A stretch of DNA of 64,000 bases. Origin: Nilaparvata lugens. Its lineage: Eukaryota > Arthropoda > Insecta > Hemiptera > Delphacidae. Positions within the stretch are counted from its first letter, which is position 1, and each line of letters starts with the position of its first letter. A program made the position numbers and the translations under genes. Under the pieces are notes generated by a model that saw only the letters and a program-made list of their open reading frames with translations, was not told the origin of the DNA and ran no database searches. Positions 1 through 11,596 of this stretch are shown here, piece by piece. The stretch lies in the NCBI RefSeq assembly GCF_014356525.2, contig NC_052510.1, forward strand, positions 18,023,999 to 18,087,998, in the 5' to 3' direction.

Positions 1-1181
1 CGGTGACTTGACAATCGTCTACCGTTTGACTCGAGCAATTCCTTATTTGCGCTTAGTACGTTGCGTACAAACAGGGTTACACTTGAAATGGCTTTCTTGA
101 TTTTTATCAATGTTGGTTACAAATATTAAGTCTTACATTTATCAATTTGAATTTCAATTCATGATCTTTTGATGCAACAGTAATAAATTTCACATTTAAA
201 GGTAAGAATTTCATTTTCTTTGGAGTTTTTTTAGCAACACATTTATATGACATAGAACATGCACATTTCGTGCAAATTAACATAAATATATATTTTTGGT
301 TGCGTTTTTTACTTATAATTCCACATTAAATAATAGGTTACAATAATTAACTAACGATATGCTTTGATTCCATTAACATTGACTCTAGGATTTCGTACAC
401 ATTGGTTGGTGGGACGAAGAAAATTATCGAACAGGCGTTGGTTCTGAATAGATTTTTCTATCGATTCTGTATTTCAAGGCTAGATTTACACATTTTTTCA
501 AATAAACTTTGTTTATTTTCTTTCCTCCTATTCACTACTAATTTCATGTTATTTCTAATTTACAATTATTTTCCGTGGATACTATAATTCTTGTTTCTAT
601 TTTTCAGTTGTGCAGATGATACCAGGCGATTGTTTCGGTGATGACTCTGACACGAGGTGGATGGCTTGATCAGGTTGGTAAATTCTTGAAGTTGTTTTCA
701 GTTTTAATTTCTTGACTTAAAGTTGATAATAATTTCTGCATTTGATGTGGATTTATAATATTTTCCTCATTAGCTGAGATGCGGTGAAGTTTAGTTTATG
801 TTGATTAGGCTGCAGTAGAAAGATGCCAGTCTGCTAAGATATGATTCGATGTGTAGGCTGTGATTATGAAGTGTTTGATAATTGGTGTATTCCGCAAATG
901 TAGTTTCCAGTTAATTCGAAAATTATTCCTTAAGCCCCCATCTAAATTTGATTTCGGTATTTGTTTCAAAGTTTCCCTTCCAATTTGCAACTATCCGTTT
1001 TATCAAACTTGGCTTAAAACGAATGTGCCTGTGGTGTAAATCAATTCTTACAAACTCGTTTCCTCTTTGTCGGCCGGTGACATGCAGTTTGATATCCTTA
1101 AATCTGACATGCCGGTGGTGTCTGTGTGTCTTTCCAAATGATATTTTCCTTTTTGCATGCCGGTGTACAGTCTACTTGATT
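1..1181. other. No gene recognised; degenerate repeats at right end
   Basis: No convincing ORF or RNA gene is seen in 1-1000. From about 1020 to 1181 the sequence continues the imperfect ~98-bp repeats that encode the basic C-terminus of the adjacent minus-strand gag-like ORF. This stretch could be the 3' noncoding part of that element. Confidence 0.4.
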
Positions 1182-1420
1182 TTAACGGACATGACTGCGG
1201 TGGTTGTAGGTTCTTCTGGATATCGTCTTCCTTTTTCCTTGCATGTCGGTTGGAATCGTGATGTAAGATTTTAGCCTAACATGACGGCGGTGTAGATAAA
1301 TTTTTCTTGAGACCATTTTTCTTTTTCGTGGAGCTGCTATTTTACTTGTGTGTGGTTTTGATTTAGAGGTTTTTATTTTCAGTTGTGATTTCAATTTGTT
1401 GTGGGTTTCTGTTTCATTTC
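1020..1420 (-). repeat. Imperfect ~98-bp tandem repeats, partly coding
   Basis: At least three diverged units can be aligned by the recurring CATGxCGGxGGTGT block (plus strand) near 1108, 1155, 1190 and 1280. The stop codon of the gag-like ORF falls inside one unit, and recognisable units continue beyond the stop. Confidence 0.5.
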
Positions 1421-2833
1421 TATTGTTTGGCGAACTATCTTCATGAGTGCTGGGTTTTTCTGTTGCAGGTGCTGTCCTCGGTGGCTGGACGATGAGGTGG
1501 ACGGTCGGCGGTCCGGGCTGCTCTTCAACGTGGCGGGCAACGTCCTTGGACTCCTGGTGTCCGGCGCGCGGTTGTACGGCTGGCCCCTCTATGCCATGGA
1601 TGTCGTCCTCGGCTTGGCGGGCGATGTCGTCCGGCTCGTCTTGGCACTCTGCGGGCGGTAGTACGGGCTGTCCCTCCATGCAGTGGATGACGTCTTCGGC
1701 TTGGCTGGTGATGTCGTCCATTTCCTCCTGGCGTTCTGCGGGGTGCGGCGCGACTTCAGTCCTGACGTTCTCGGTGGGTTGGTTTTCCATACATGTGTCA
1801 CGTTCGCTTAACTGTTTTATGTCCTCTCCTTCGATTATGTCCGCTTTCAGATGCAAGGACTCAATCTCTGGTCCAATATTGATTTCCATTGCATGACACT
1901 TCTCCTCAATTTGCCGTGTTACCGTCCTGCTTTCTTCCGCTGCTTCCTTCACCCTTTGTTCCGGTTTTTCAAAACTCTTTTCATATATTTTCGTTAGCTC
2001 TTCATTAGCTTGTTTGAATTTAACCACCTTTATTGTATCCTTCTCCACATGTATATGTTTCTTAATGCTGACTTCGACGTTGATTTTTCCCATATGCATA
2101 TCTTCGGATATCCTATCCAATCGGTTATTTGTTTCTACAATGGATTTATCCAGACGCTCGGCTAAATCTTTGATGGTATTATCAGTATCATGGAATGCTT
2201 GGTCCATTCGCTGACTCAACTTCTCCAAACCCTGTTCATTTGTCTTCTTTGCTTCTTGAATTTCCTTATTCAGCTTGTTTATTGCTTCATTGGTTTGCTT
2301 GTTGTCTTTCTTTACCTCTTGAATTTCCTTCTTTAATTCTTCCTTTGCTTGTTTATTGTCTTCTTTTATTTCTTGAATTTCCTTCTTTAATTCTTTAATT
2401 CTTCCCTTGCTTGTTTATTGTCTTCTTTTAGTTCTTCCTTTGTTTGTTTGTTGTCTTCCTTCATTTGTTCCTGTCCTTTAATCATATTGTTCATTGCTTC
2501 CAGTAGGGCGCTCATATCTGGCATGGAGGTGGGTGCACATCTAACGGTCATCCGCTGGTTCTTCATCCGAGCAACGGTGCGAGAAATGGGAGTTCCTGTT
2601 TCCGGGGCGTCATCGTCCGTATGCTCTCCCGATGTTTCGTCCTCTGGCTCTTGGGCTGCCGATGGATCCTCCACTAGAATGCAGCTCTCCTCCACCTGTG
2701 TCGAAGATAAATCATCCAGTACATTGGGATGGAAATCGGCGGCTGCGGTGATGGATGCGGATGGCGGCGAACAATCGGGTGAGATGTCCTCGGTGTCCGA
2801 CAGACTTGGATTGACCTGGTCGTTTCCTGCCAT
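1182..2833 (-). CDS. Gag-like coiled-coil protein of a retroelement, frameshifted
   Basis: Two minus-strand ORFs, 2833-2387 and 2228-1182, are in different frames. They are joined by an open coiled-coil stretch (about 2400-2229) in the frame of the second ORF. The N-terminal part is acidic. The middle is built of short repeats such as KEDNKQ and KEELK, which give a long coiled coil. The C-terminus is very basic, made of ~32-residue repeats containing HRRHVR or NHRSHVR. The frame change sits at a duplicated block around 2385-2402, so it could be a mutation, a slippage site or an assembly error. A PBS-like site lies upstream at 3640-3657. I call it gag-like from composition and context only: no zinc knuckle and no pol are visible. 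A host coiled-coil gene is the alternative. Confidence 0.4.
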
Positions 2834-3639
2834 GTTTGTGAGAGAATAACGCGACGAACGTGTGCGGTGAATAAAAACGTGAAAGTGTTGTGATATACAA
2901 AATAATTAATAAGAAATCCAATAGAAATTGCTATAGCTTCGTAGTGAGTGAAATACAGAAAAAAGGGTTTAACAATGTGCTCAGTGATAAAATGAGTCAA
3001 GTTAGCAATATCGTTAACATAAAAATGACACGAACATACAGGATACACAGTGAACACTTATGCGGTAATACAGGTACGCCTCTTATAATTTATTATTACT
3101 ATTATTATAAATATTTTACTTTTATAATTTCTTGCCGCAATTCATATATAGGCTAGTGTTCTTTGCAAAATTATATAAAAGGGGCAGTGTTTTGTTTGAA
3201 TTATTCCGCAATATATCCGTGATTTAATTTTACTTCCCTCTTTATGTTTTAAAAACTTTTAAAAATGTAAATAACTTCAATCCTCTTTTCTGTAAATATT
3301 TATAAATTGTTTCAATATAGACCTAATATTCTTCAAATAATATGACCTTTCTTATGATATCTCTTATACCTATGACTTATAGTATGACCAATTTTCGAAT
3401 AACACGATAATAAAATTCTGAGTTCGATTTTTTCTCTAAAAATTCATCAATCGATAAATTTCTTTTCCGTTCAAAAATTGGGTATGGTACTTCTTGTTAT
3501 TTTATATAACAGTGAACAGTCAATATTAAATTCGAAAAAATTCACAACCATAAATTTTTCAAAAAATTTTCCCATTGTCAGCGCTATAGTATACTGAGCA
3601 ACTAAATAATCCTCGTAGTCGATTATCCACCTCTTCAAT
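2834..3639. other. AT-rich leader between PBS-like site and gag-like ORF
   Basis: No ORF is recognised. It would be the 5' untranslated leader if the PBS, LTR and gag assignment holds. Confidence 0.3.
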
Positions 3640-3657
3640 GCCCCACGTTGGGCGCCA
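3640..3657 (-). other. Possible LTR-retrotransposon primer-binding site
   Basis: The minus strand reads TGGCGCCCAACGTGGGGC. It starts with TGG, as expected for complementarity to a tRNA CCA end, and resembles the PBS of many insect Gypsy-type elements. It lies 0.8 kb upstream of the gag-like ORF on the same strand, the correct side for an element running leftwards. Confidence 0.45.
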
Positions 3658-4341
3658 AATCATATGGTGCGTTTTTTAACGCCTCACATATGTAGAGAGA
3701 TTTGCCAAATCATGTAGTGCTGAATCTAAATGCCTCACGTTGGGCCGGCAAATCATGTGGAGCGGTATTTGATGGCTTCACACATGTAGAGTGAATCTTG
3801 TACTGAGTCAATGGTGTAGCGGCTATAAATTTTGTAATTGCGTGCGTGGACGCTGAATGTACACCAGACTGATTGATTCACTACACGATTCAATACAATT
3901 GTCGGAATCGCGGGAGGCCTAAACGCTCGCTCACCCTTGATTCTTCTAATGACAAATTGTATAGTGATGAAATTTTTATAAGCAGTGTAGCGATCGCTAA
4001 ACACTGAAGACGGATACCTTAAAATTATTACCTGTGAAGAATGAGCATACAAAATCATACAGGTCGAGCAAAAATCCCGATGTAGATAATTTACAGGACT
4101 GCGTCTCTAATAAGTTCTGAAGGATTAAAACGGTATTTGGACCAAATATCGTTCAGAATATATTTCGAGAACAGAGTCTTGTCGGGTTTTAAGCTCTATT
4201 GTAGGAATTTATATGATCTATGGCTGCCCCTGCTGTACAATTGATGCGTTCGCTCCTAAGTCGAGGTAGGTAACAGATAAAAGCTGATATATGAGCAGGT
4301 AAGGACAAAGAATAAATATCTCGATCTGACCCCACTCGCTA
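3655..4341 (-). mobile_element. Candidate LTR with internal 50-bp repeats
   Basis: On the minus strand this begins TGTAGCGAG at 4341. A matching inverted terminus, CGCTACA, sits near 3815. Between 3655 and 3790 there are three imperfect ~50-bp repeats, each with a CAAATCATRTGG core followed by CACATGTAGAG. No second LTR is found in the window, so the boundaries are tentative. The gap between the CGCTACA end and the PBS-like site (about 155 bp) is unusual. Confidence 0.3.
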
Positions 4342-4936
4342 CATCCACTTAGACCTGTTCCAATATCCAGCTTAATTCAATTATTCCAATGATCGTATTC
4401 GATCGGTTCTTGATGATATAGAACGTATCAGACACAATAATTGACAGGCTTAAGAAATAATCGAACTCAGAAAGCGAATTAACAAAACTGAAATATATTA
4501 CAATAAAATATGTAATCATACAGTGCAGATTCAGAATTTGATTTACAGGTTGATAATAATTTAGCATTAACAAAAGGAGTTAAAAATGTTCTTGTGCTTG
4601 CATGATACCATGCGTGATTCGACAGAATTTTACAATTGATAAAATTTAACAGTTTTTGAAAAAAATAGAGAAAAAATGAATTATAAATATTTTTTGAAAA
4701 TGCTCGGGGTCGTGGTTCTGGCAGCGGAGGATAGCTAATCAACTACAAGTTCGTATGAATTAAATATTGAATAAATTTTAGGCTCTTAATAACTAAAAGC
4801 GCTTGTCGGAGTGGCCAATAGTTTAACGAAGAAAAAATTTATGTTTCTGCACTGAAATATTTTTCGAAGCGTAGATGGGGCCCCTTTTAAAACTTATAAC
4901 TCACGTGAATTTCCTTGGCGGTCGTGGTTTTCTTCT
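4342..4936. other. No feature recognised
   Basis: AT-rich sequence downstream of the Jockey-type LINE. It has no RT C-terminus, no polyA-like tail and no clear repeat. The LINE reading frame stops at its right edge. Confidence 0.4.
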
Positions 4937-6098
4937 TTAGAGAAGCAATTTGTTATAATTTGACAACTTTGATGTCCTCCCAAGTAGCCAGTACATTTTC
5001 TTGAATTTTATGCCAAGTTGTTCTCTTTTCTTCTTCACATGCTCCTTCCATCTAAGCTTGGCATCCAGCGTCATGCCTAGATACTTTGCAGTGTTGGAGT
5101 AGGGTACAATATTCCCATTGAGTGTTAAGGGGATATATTGAACTCTTCTGTTTGTAAAGTTGACTTGAACTGATTTTGCTTCATTCAATTTTATAAGCCA
5201 GTGTTTTGTCCAAACATTGATTCTGTTGACTGCCACCTGCAATTTCTCTGTAGAAACTTCAACAGTTTCACCAACTGATAAAACTGCTGTGTCATCAGCA
5301 AATGTTGCTACTGTTACGTTTTCGGGTTGAGGTATATCAGATGTGTATAGGAGGTACAAGAGGGGACCCAGCACACTTCCTTGAGGAACTCCAGCCCTGA
5401 TTTCTCTGAGAGATGAAAAAGCATCATCTTGTTTTATCCTGAAATAACGGTCTTGAAGATATGATTTCAGTATTAGACTGTATTCTGTTGGTAAGAACTG
5501 GTTCATTTTGTAGCACAATCCTGAATGCCATACTTTGTCGAAAGCCTGTGCTACATCAAGGAAAATTGCAGAGCAAATTTTCTTTTCCTCCAATGTATTT
5601 TCAATAATATTTGTTATTCTGTGCACCTGATCTATTGTACTATGTTTATCTCGAAATCTGAATTGATGGGTTGGTATTAATCCATTATCCTCCAGATAAG
5701 GCTTTTAATCTTTTCAGTAGAAGTTTCTCAAATAATTTTGATATTACTGGCAGTAGTGAAATTGGCCTATACGAGGTTACATCATGTGGTGGCTTTCCAG
5801 GTTTTGGTATCATGATGACATTGGCTACCTTCCAGAAACTTGGCACATATTTCAATCGGAATGAAGCGTTGAAGAGATGACATAGCTTCACAATTGCTTT
5901 TCTTGGGAGCTCCAGTAGAATCTCTCCAGTTATTAAGTCGAAACCTGGCGTTTTCTTTCTGCTCAAATTTTTAATATCATATTCTACCTCCCTTGGCGAT
6001 GTTGGAGTGATAACTCCTGCTCCAAGATAATGAGGATTCTCATCTATAATTGTTTCCTCATGAGGTGAGAAAACCTTCTCCAGATGATCAGTGAACAA
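4937..6098 (-). pseudogene. Jockey-type ORF2, reverse transcriptase region
   Basis: 6098-5685 has KTPGFDLITGEIL, KPGKPPHDVTSYRPISLLP and FEKLLLKRL, the RT finger motifs. After a break near 5630-5690, 5626-4937 has FLDVAQAFDKVWH, RAGVPQGSVLGPLLY and the catalytic box TFADDTAVL, then KYLGMTLDAKLRW. The catalytic aspartates are intact, but the frame breaks and the missing C-terminus make it non-functional. Confidence 0.75.
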
Positions 6099-6194
6099 AT
6101 CGGCTTTCTCTTTATTGCTCCTTGCCCAGCAATCTTGATTCTTCCTTATCAGTGTAACTTGTTCAAGAGGTCTCTTCAGTTTCCTGGTTGATCT

Positions 6195-7294
6195 TCATAA
6201 TGAAAAATTTGTAGTAGACTCATTGGTTAACTCTTCTAAGTATTTATTGATATCATGTTGTTTTACATCCTGTATCATCTTTCTCAGTTCATTAGTAATT
6301 CTATTAAGTTCTGTTTTAATTCTTGGATTTCTTGTTGATTGCCATGATCTTCTTGTTCTTCTTCTTTTTTCTATCAACTCTCTTACCGCTACAGGATAGC
6401 AATTACCTTTGAAAATCCTGCTTTGAAGTAGTGGTGTATTTTCCCAGGCACATTGTTGGATATTGATTACAAACTCCTGGACTTCACTTTCTAGTTCATC
6501 TATAGTTTGCAGAGATGTGTTCAAGTCTATTCTAGAGTCTATCATATTTTTAAAAGTTTCTAAATCTGTGTACCTGTTGATGAGTCCAGGTGGCATTTCT
6601 TTTTTAACAGCTGCACTGTGCATTGTCAAAACTATTGGCGAATGGTCAGAGTTGAGATCAAATTTTTCTTCAACTTCAACACAGTTTGGTGAAATATTTT
6701 TTGTGATGAAAAAATCTATCAGGTCTGGAATTTTTGTTTTGTCTGTTGGCCAGTAAGTTGGTTTCCTTGTTGAGTGAACATCGCAGTGGTATTCATTAAC
6801 AGCCAGTAATAGCTCCTTTCCTTTAGTTGTGGTCAGTCGGGATCCCCATTGTGTATTCTTTGAATAAAATTCGAATAAGACTCCTCCGATGATAAATTTC
6901 CCTATGAAGTTGCTTAGGAAATCAATATATTCTATCTTCTTCAAATTAAATCGTGGTGGACAGTAGACGGCTCCAATTGTGATCGTACCAGATGGTCTAC
7001 CGATAAGTTTGACTTTGAAATCGACTGGAACTCCTGCAATTCTATCTTCTTGAACTCGTGATGGTTTAGCTCTTCTCTTACAATAACCGCACTTCCGCCT
7101 CTAGCGCTGTTGTTGGGATGTATGGCATGGTACGTTTTGTACCCTCTAATTTTAAAGTAGGATTCTTTGGTGAAATGAGTTTCGGAAATGAGACAGGCAT
7201 CAATTTTATACTCAATTAGAATTGCTAATAGATCATCTTTGTGCTGTAGTAATCGATTAGCATTCCAAGTCATAATTTTGAATCTATTTTCCAT
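6195..7294 (-). pseudogene. Jockey-type ORF2, endonuclease region, frameshifted
   Basis: ORF 7294-6941 begins MENRFKIMTWNANRLLQHKD and includes LISETHF and ARGGSAVIVRE, motifs of the APE-type endonuclease of non-LTR retrotransposons. A shift near 6941-6990 leads into 6944-6195, which holds the later part (PTYWPTDKTKIPDLIDFFIT, then LNSDHSPIVL, the SDH motif). The segment after it links to the RT. The AUG lies 10 bases inside the ORF1 end, the usual tight ORF1/ORF2 arrangement. Confidence 0.7.
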
Positions 7295-8694
7295 GCTTCT
7301 TGTGAATGACTTCTGGAACTGAAATATTTTCCAGTTTTTCTAACCTACTTAAAATTGATTTATTGAGGCCTTCTTGCACAACTAGTTTCTCAAGAATCAA
7401 TTTAAGTTGAGTTGTAATGCTCAGTTCCAAATCTTTACTCAAGTTGTAATCTTGAAGATGACTTGACTTTTCGTTACTGTTGATAGGTACTTTATTTTTC
7501 AGCTTATCAGCATAACTCTGGTTCTCCTTAACTCTACTGTCATTTATTACAGCTCTCTGTGGCACAATAGGATCGTTTCTTTTGTTGACTGACGAAATAG
7601 ATTTTATTGCTTTTTTCTTATTTCGAAGTGCCTGCAACTCTTGTGCTACAACACATCCTCTATAATTAGCAGGGTGCTCCATCCCACAATTGTAGCATTT
7701 AGGCTTAACTTCTTTACTCTTAGTACAGTTGATAGTGATGTGGGGACCAGCGCATTTCACGCACCTAGGCTCCTTCTGGCAGTATTTTTTAGTGTGTCCC
7801 CAGGTTTGACAATTTTTACATTGCGGTAGAAATTTCGATTTTTTCAGGGGGACTACTTCAACCTTCATACCCATAATTACACATATATCATAAATTCTAT
7901 TTATGCTCTGTGTTTTCAAAAGTTAACATGAATATTGGGAGTGGTTCTTTTGTTTTCCATTTAAGAATATTTACCACGTCCAAAATTTTAAATCCTTTTT
8001 CCTGAAGTTCCTCTTTTATTTCCTGTGGATTGCAAGTGCTGTGCAACTTCTTCACTATTACTCTAATGGGTCTCGTTTGCTTGTTTTCAAACGAAGACCA
8101 ATTCATTTTTTTGTCATTCAGCAATGATGTAGCTAGTCTATAATTATCCTCAGATTCAACGTTGAGTTTTAAGCTACCATTATTCAATAGTGTGATCTTA
8201 TAAGAGTCTTTTATTTTTTCATTCAAAATCTTATACACTACTTGATAGTCTTGGATGTTGTAGAGTATTATTGGAGGAGGTCTCTTAACTTGTTTGATAC
8301 TAGGAGTTTTTTTTGGTACAGCATTCTCTTTTAGTTCAGTTTCTCTACGTGAACTACCTTTCTGCTCATTGGATGATTGTGTTGGAGGTGAGTCAGATTG
8401 TTCTCTCTTCCTCTTTCTTTGCTCTTGACGAATCCATTCTGTTTCAATAGATAATTCTTCTTCATCGGTATGATAATTGTCCGTATTTTTTTCTTCATTC
8501 TTAGATTTAGTCTCTAACGCTGATAATCTAGTTTGAAGCTGTTCAAGTTGAATTTTAAGTTCAGAACTTATTTTTTCTGATTGCTGGAATTTCGTATTAG
8601 CTTCGTTCCAAGCTTTAAATAAAAATTTTTCGCATTCTGGTTGAATTTTATCAGTTCGAACCTTGTAGGAGACAGGTTTAAGGTTCGAACCCAC
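7284..8694 (-). pseudogene. Jockey-type ORF1 (nucleic-acid-binding gag-like protein), frameshifted
   Basis: Two overlapping minus-strand frames, 8694-7897 and 7919-7284, make up ORF1. The first has a charged coiled coil and then a domain matching the region before the zinc knuckles in Jockey ORF1 (around VVYKILNEKIK to FMLTFEN). The second has three zinc knuckles: CKNCQTWGHTKKYC, CVKCAGPHITINC and CYNCGMEHPANYRGC. A frameshift near 7900-7919 separates them. The apparent start at 8694 is an artefact of an inserted MITE; the true start is probably the ATG at 11563, beyond the insertion. The ORF1 protein binds LINE RNA in known relatives. Confidence 0.75.
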
Positions 8695-9178
8695 TAGAAC
8701 GTATCAGACACGGACCGTGTCAGACCATGCCAGGCACGTAAAATAACAACTATGCCCACTACACCGGATCAACAGCGGTCTATGCCAGTACATTACGCGT
8801 ATGGTACGCGTATGATACGGGTATGATACGCGTATTATACGCGTATGATGCCCGGTCAGAAGTTGTTGGGAACGCGTCAGTTAGCAAGAGAATGTAGCGG
8901 TGAACTGGTTACCAACGCGGTGCATACGCGGTTACAACGGGGTTTGCAGGCGTCACGTGCCATGCAAGGAGCGTTCCGTCACAGACAAAATATACTGGCT
9001 GACAAATGTTGACCATGACTCGCCCTTTCGTATTTTAGAGCTCTCTCTTTCTACCCCCCATCTTGGGGCGGCTACAACACCATGTCCCCCTTACTGTGTC
9101 ACCATCTTACATTGGTGTATATTATAACAATGTAGCATGTAACATAACATAGTCTTAATTTATTTCCCTAATTTTATC

Positions 9179-9381
9179 TTTCCCTTGAGCTGCTTATAAA
9201 CTGGGGAAGTAGAGACAAAAATTTACTAGCGGCCAGTGATTTTCCTTTCATAATCTCCATAAATGACATAATTATGTTGGTTTGGTGAATGAGAATTTTT
9301 GTAAATTGACGTGATAAAAAGCACTGGCCGCTAGTAAATTTCTTTTTCTACTTTCCCTGTTTATAAGCAGCTCAAGGGAAA
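9179..9381. mobile_element. Foldback MITE with ~55-bp terminal inverted repeats
   Basis: The arm at 9181-9237 (cccttgagctgcttataaac...) is the near-perfect inverse complement of 9325-9379. The 90-bp centre is AT-rich. It lies in the insert carried by the larger MITE copy. Confidence 0.7.
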
Positions 9382-9499
9382 TTATACTTATTAAAATAAG
9401 AGAAGGCTGTATTATTATGATGGTGACGCAGTTAGGGGAGATGATGAATTACCTTTCCAAGTGATTTTTATGTGAATCTGTCTCTACATTACCTGTTTA

Positions 9500-11383
9500 T
9501 AGAATAAGAATACATTTTATTAGCCCAAAAACAGGATGTCACAATTTGACATATAGGCCAGTCAATATAATACAATAACAAAACAACACTCAGTCAATAC
9601 AAAGACTGTCAAAAAACACAATATAAAGTGCAGATATTATTACTCTGGAATGTGATTATTCTAACTTTAAATTCAATATTATATGCCTGTATCGCTGGCA
9701 TGGTTTTGATTTGAGCGCTTCCTTGCCAGTTTTAATTCTAACTTGGACAGTCTGCCACAGGTTGACTCTATTATTATAGGTGATATTAACATCAATTTAC
9801 TTGATAATAATGATAATAAAGCTGTCAGCTATTTAGCATTTTTGAGCTCGTTAGATTAGAGCGAGTAGCTAACATAAGTAGCCTACTAGAGTTACTGATA
9901 CATCCTCAACTTGTATCGACCATATATTTATTAGATCACAGAATTATTCCCAATTTTTAAATGGCGCATTTATAGAGACATCGATAAGCGATCATAAAGC
10001 TATTGCTGTAACTATTAGTAAAAATAATACCATGCGAAATACTAATAGTCAATATGAGGGTAAGTCATTTATAGATTATGATGCTATACATGATTTATTG
10101 ATGCATCATGATTTGGTATGTTATAAGTAGTAATGATATCAACTATAAATTTGATAGATTCATAGAAACTTTTTATCTCTTCATTGTTAATTCAACTCAA
10201 TCTATTGATATCGGAACAAATAAACGAGCCGTACGTAAATTAAAACCTTGGATATTTTATGGGTTGTGTTCAGCAATTTTCAACCCGTGATAAAATAGCA
10301 AAAATATCTAGTTAAAAAGAAATCCAGAAAATTACGGATTTAAAAACTTACTCCAAAAAATCAAGTTCTGGGTACAATTAGAAAAAACAAATATTATTCT
10401 TCATTCAAGGAGTTACTAATTCGTTAAAAATGGTCAATTCTCAATAAATTATGTGGCAATCCCAAATATAGAAGTAAAAATAATATGAAGATTGAAAATG
10501 GAGACAGGATTACTTATGAAGGTGCATTAGCTGATCTCTTCAATAACGTTTTTGTTAATGTGCCCATAGAAGTAGCATCAATGATAGAAAATGGCAAAAT
10601 ATCTTGGGAGGTGTATAGAGATATGTTTAGAGTGAGACAATGTCCAAGATCTATTTTTTTGAGCCTGTAACTTACAATGAACTTTCACAATTAATATTGG
10701 ATCTAATAAATTGTAAAGCCCCTGGAAATGATAGTCACTGCAAAAATCCTGAAACGTGCTGCTGTGGCTATTGTGCCAATTCTTGTACATATTTTTAATT
10801 TTAGTTTATCTAGTGGTCAATTTCCAAATGGACTAAAGTTGGCCAAGGTAATACCTATTTTAAAAATGGCTCTCATTCCATTCTGGGCAATTATATAGAC
10901 CCATCTCTATAATAAAAAGTGTTTTCAGAATTATTAGAGAAATTAATAAAAATAAGATTGCTAGAATTCCTAAACTTGAATAATGTTTTTATAGGCGCCA
11001 GTTTGACTTCTGACAGGGCTTCAGCACTGAAATTGCTATCGAAAGCTTCATGGCTTCTATATGTTAGTCTTAATTCTAAAGCTACACCCTGTGTTGCTGG
11101 TCTTTTTCTCGACATAAAGGAAGCGTTCTATACAGTCAACCACTCTGTATTACTTAAGAAATTGTACACAGCGGACATAAGAGGGGTGGCGCACAATTGG
11201 GTTGCCTCATATGTGAGTGGTCGATCGCAATATGTAGTGATTGGGAATGCTAAGAGTGAGATTATAAATGTTAAATATGGGGTGCCACAAGACTCAGTTT
11301 TGGGTCCCGTGCTATTTTTATTTTTCTTAAATGACCTTTTTCAGGGCAACTTCAATGGATCCCCCGTTTCATTTGCTGATGAC
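9500..11383 (+). pseudogene. Decayed LINE (endonuclease and RT part), truncated at FADD
   Basis: Around 9770-10020, frames interrupted by stops read IIIGDININLL, then STCIDHIFIRSQ and ETSISDHKAI, the endonuclease motifs. 10919-11383 is an open frame with FLDIKEAFYTVNH, YGVPQDSVLGPVLFLFFLND and SFADDA, i.e. RT catalytic blocks. The frame runs directly into the right end of the MITE after FADDA, so the LINE lost its 3' part at that junction. Confidence 0.65.
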
Positions 11384-11516
11384 GCTCCGTGCTTGGCCGG
11401 TGACGGAACGGTCTAATGGGTGTATTACATATCAAATGATGCAAAGAATATTTTTTTGCATGTGTCGGTACGGGCACGGTCATGGTATGATACGTTCTAG
11501 TGGGTTCGAACCTTTA

Positions 11517-11563
11517 TTTTCTTCAGTTATAGTAATAATAGTCGTATTATCGTCACCGTTCAT
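11517..11563 (-). pseudogene. Displaced N-terminus of the Jockey-type ORF1
   Basis: The ATG at 11563 opens a frame MNGDDNTTIITITEEN that reaches the MITE boundary at 11516. It continues in frame with KPVSYKVRTDKI at 8680 once the insert and one TTA copy are disregarded. The continuity over the join is direct sequence evidence that the two parts were once contiguous. Confidence 0.75.
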
Positions 11564-11596
11564 AGTTACGATAGTTCAGTTCTCTCAATAGAATTA

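Larger units (their letters stand above)
8681..11513 (+). mobile_element. TTA-flanked MITE copy expanded by a 2.4 kb internal insert
   Basis: The left ~335 bp (8681-9014) match the left part of the complete copy at 11597. The right ~130 bp (about 11384-11513) match its right end. About 20 bp of the complete copy are missing at the inner junction, replaced by 9015-11383. The termini are inverted repeats of about 22 bp (aggttcgaacccactagaac and its complement). TTA is present on both sides (8678-8680 and 11514-11516). A 3-bp TTA duplication is typical of PIF/Harbinger elements, so I infer that superfamily weakly. Confidence 0.7.

Noticed and set aside
1401..1896. GC-rich plus-strand ORFs
   Set aside because: Antisense shadows of the minus-strand gag-like ORF.
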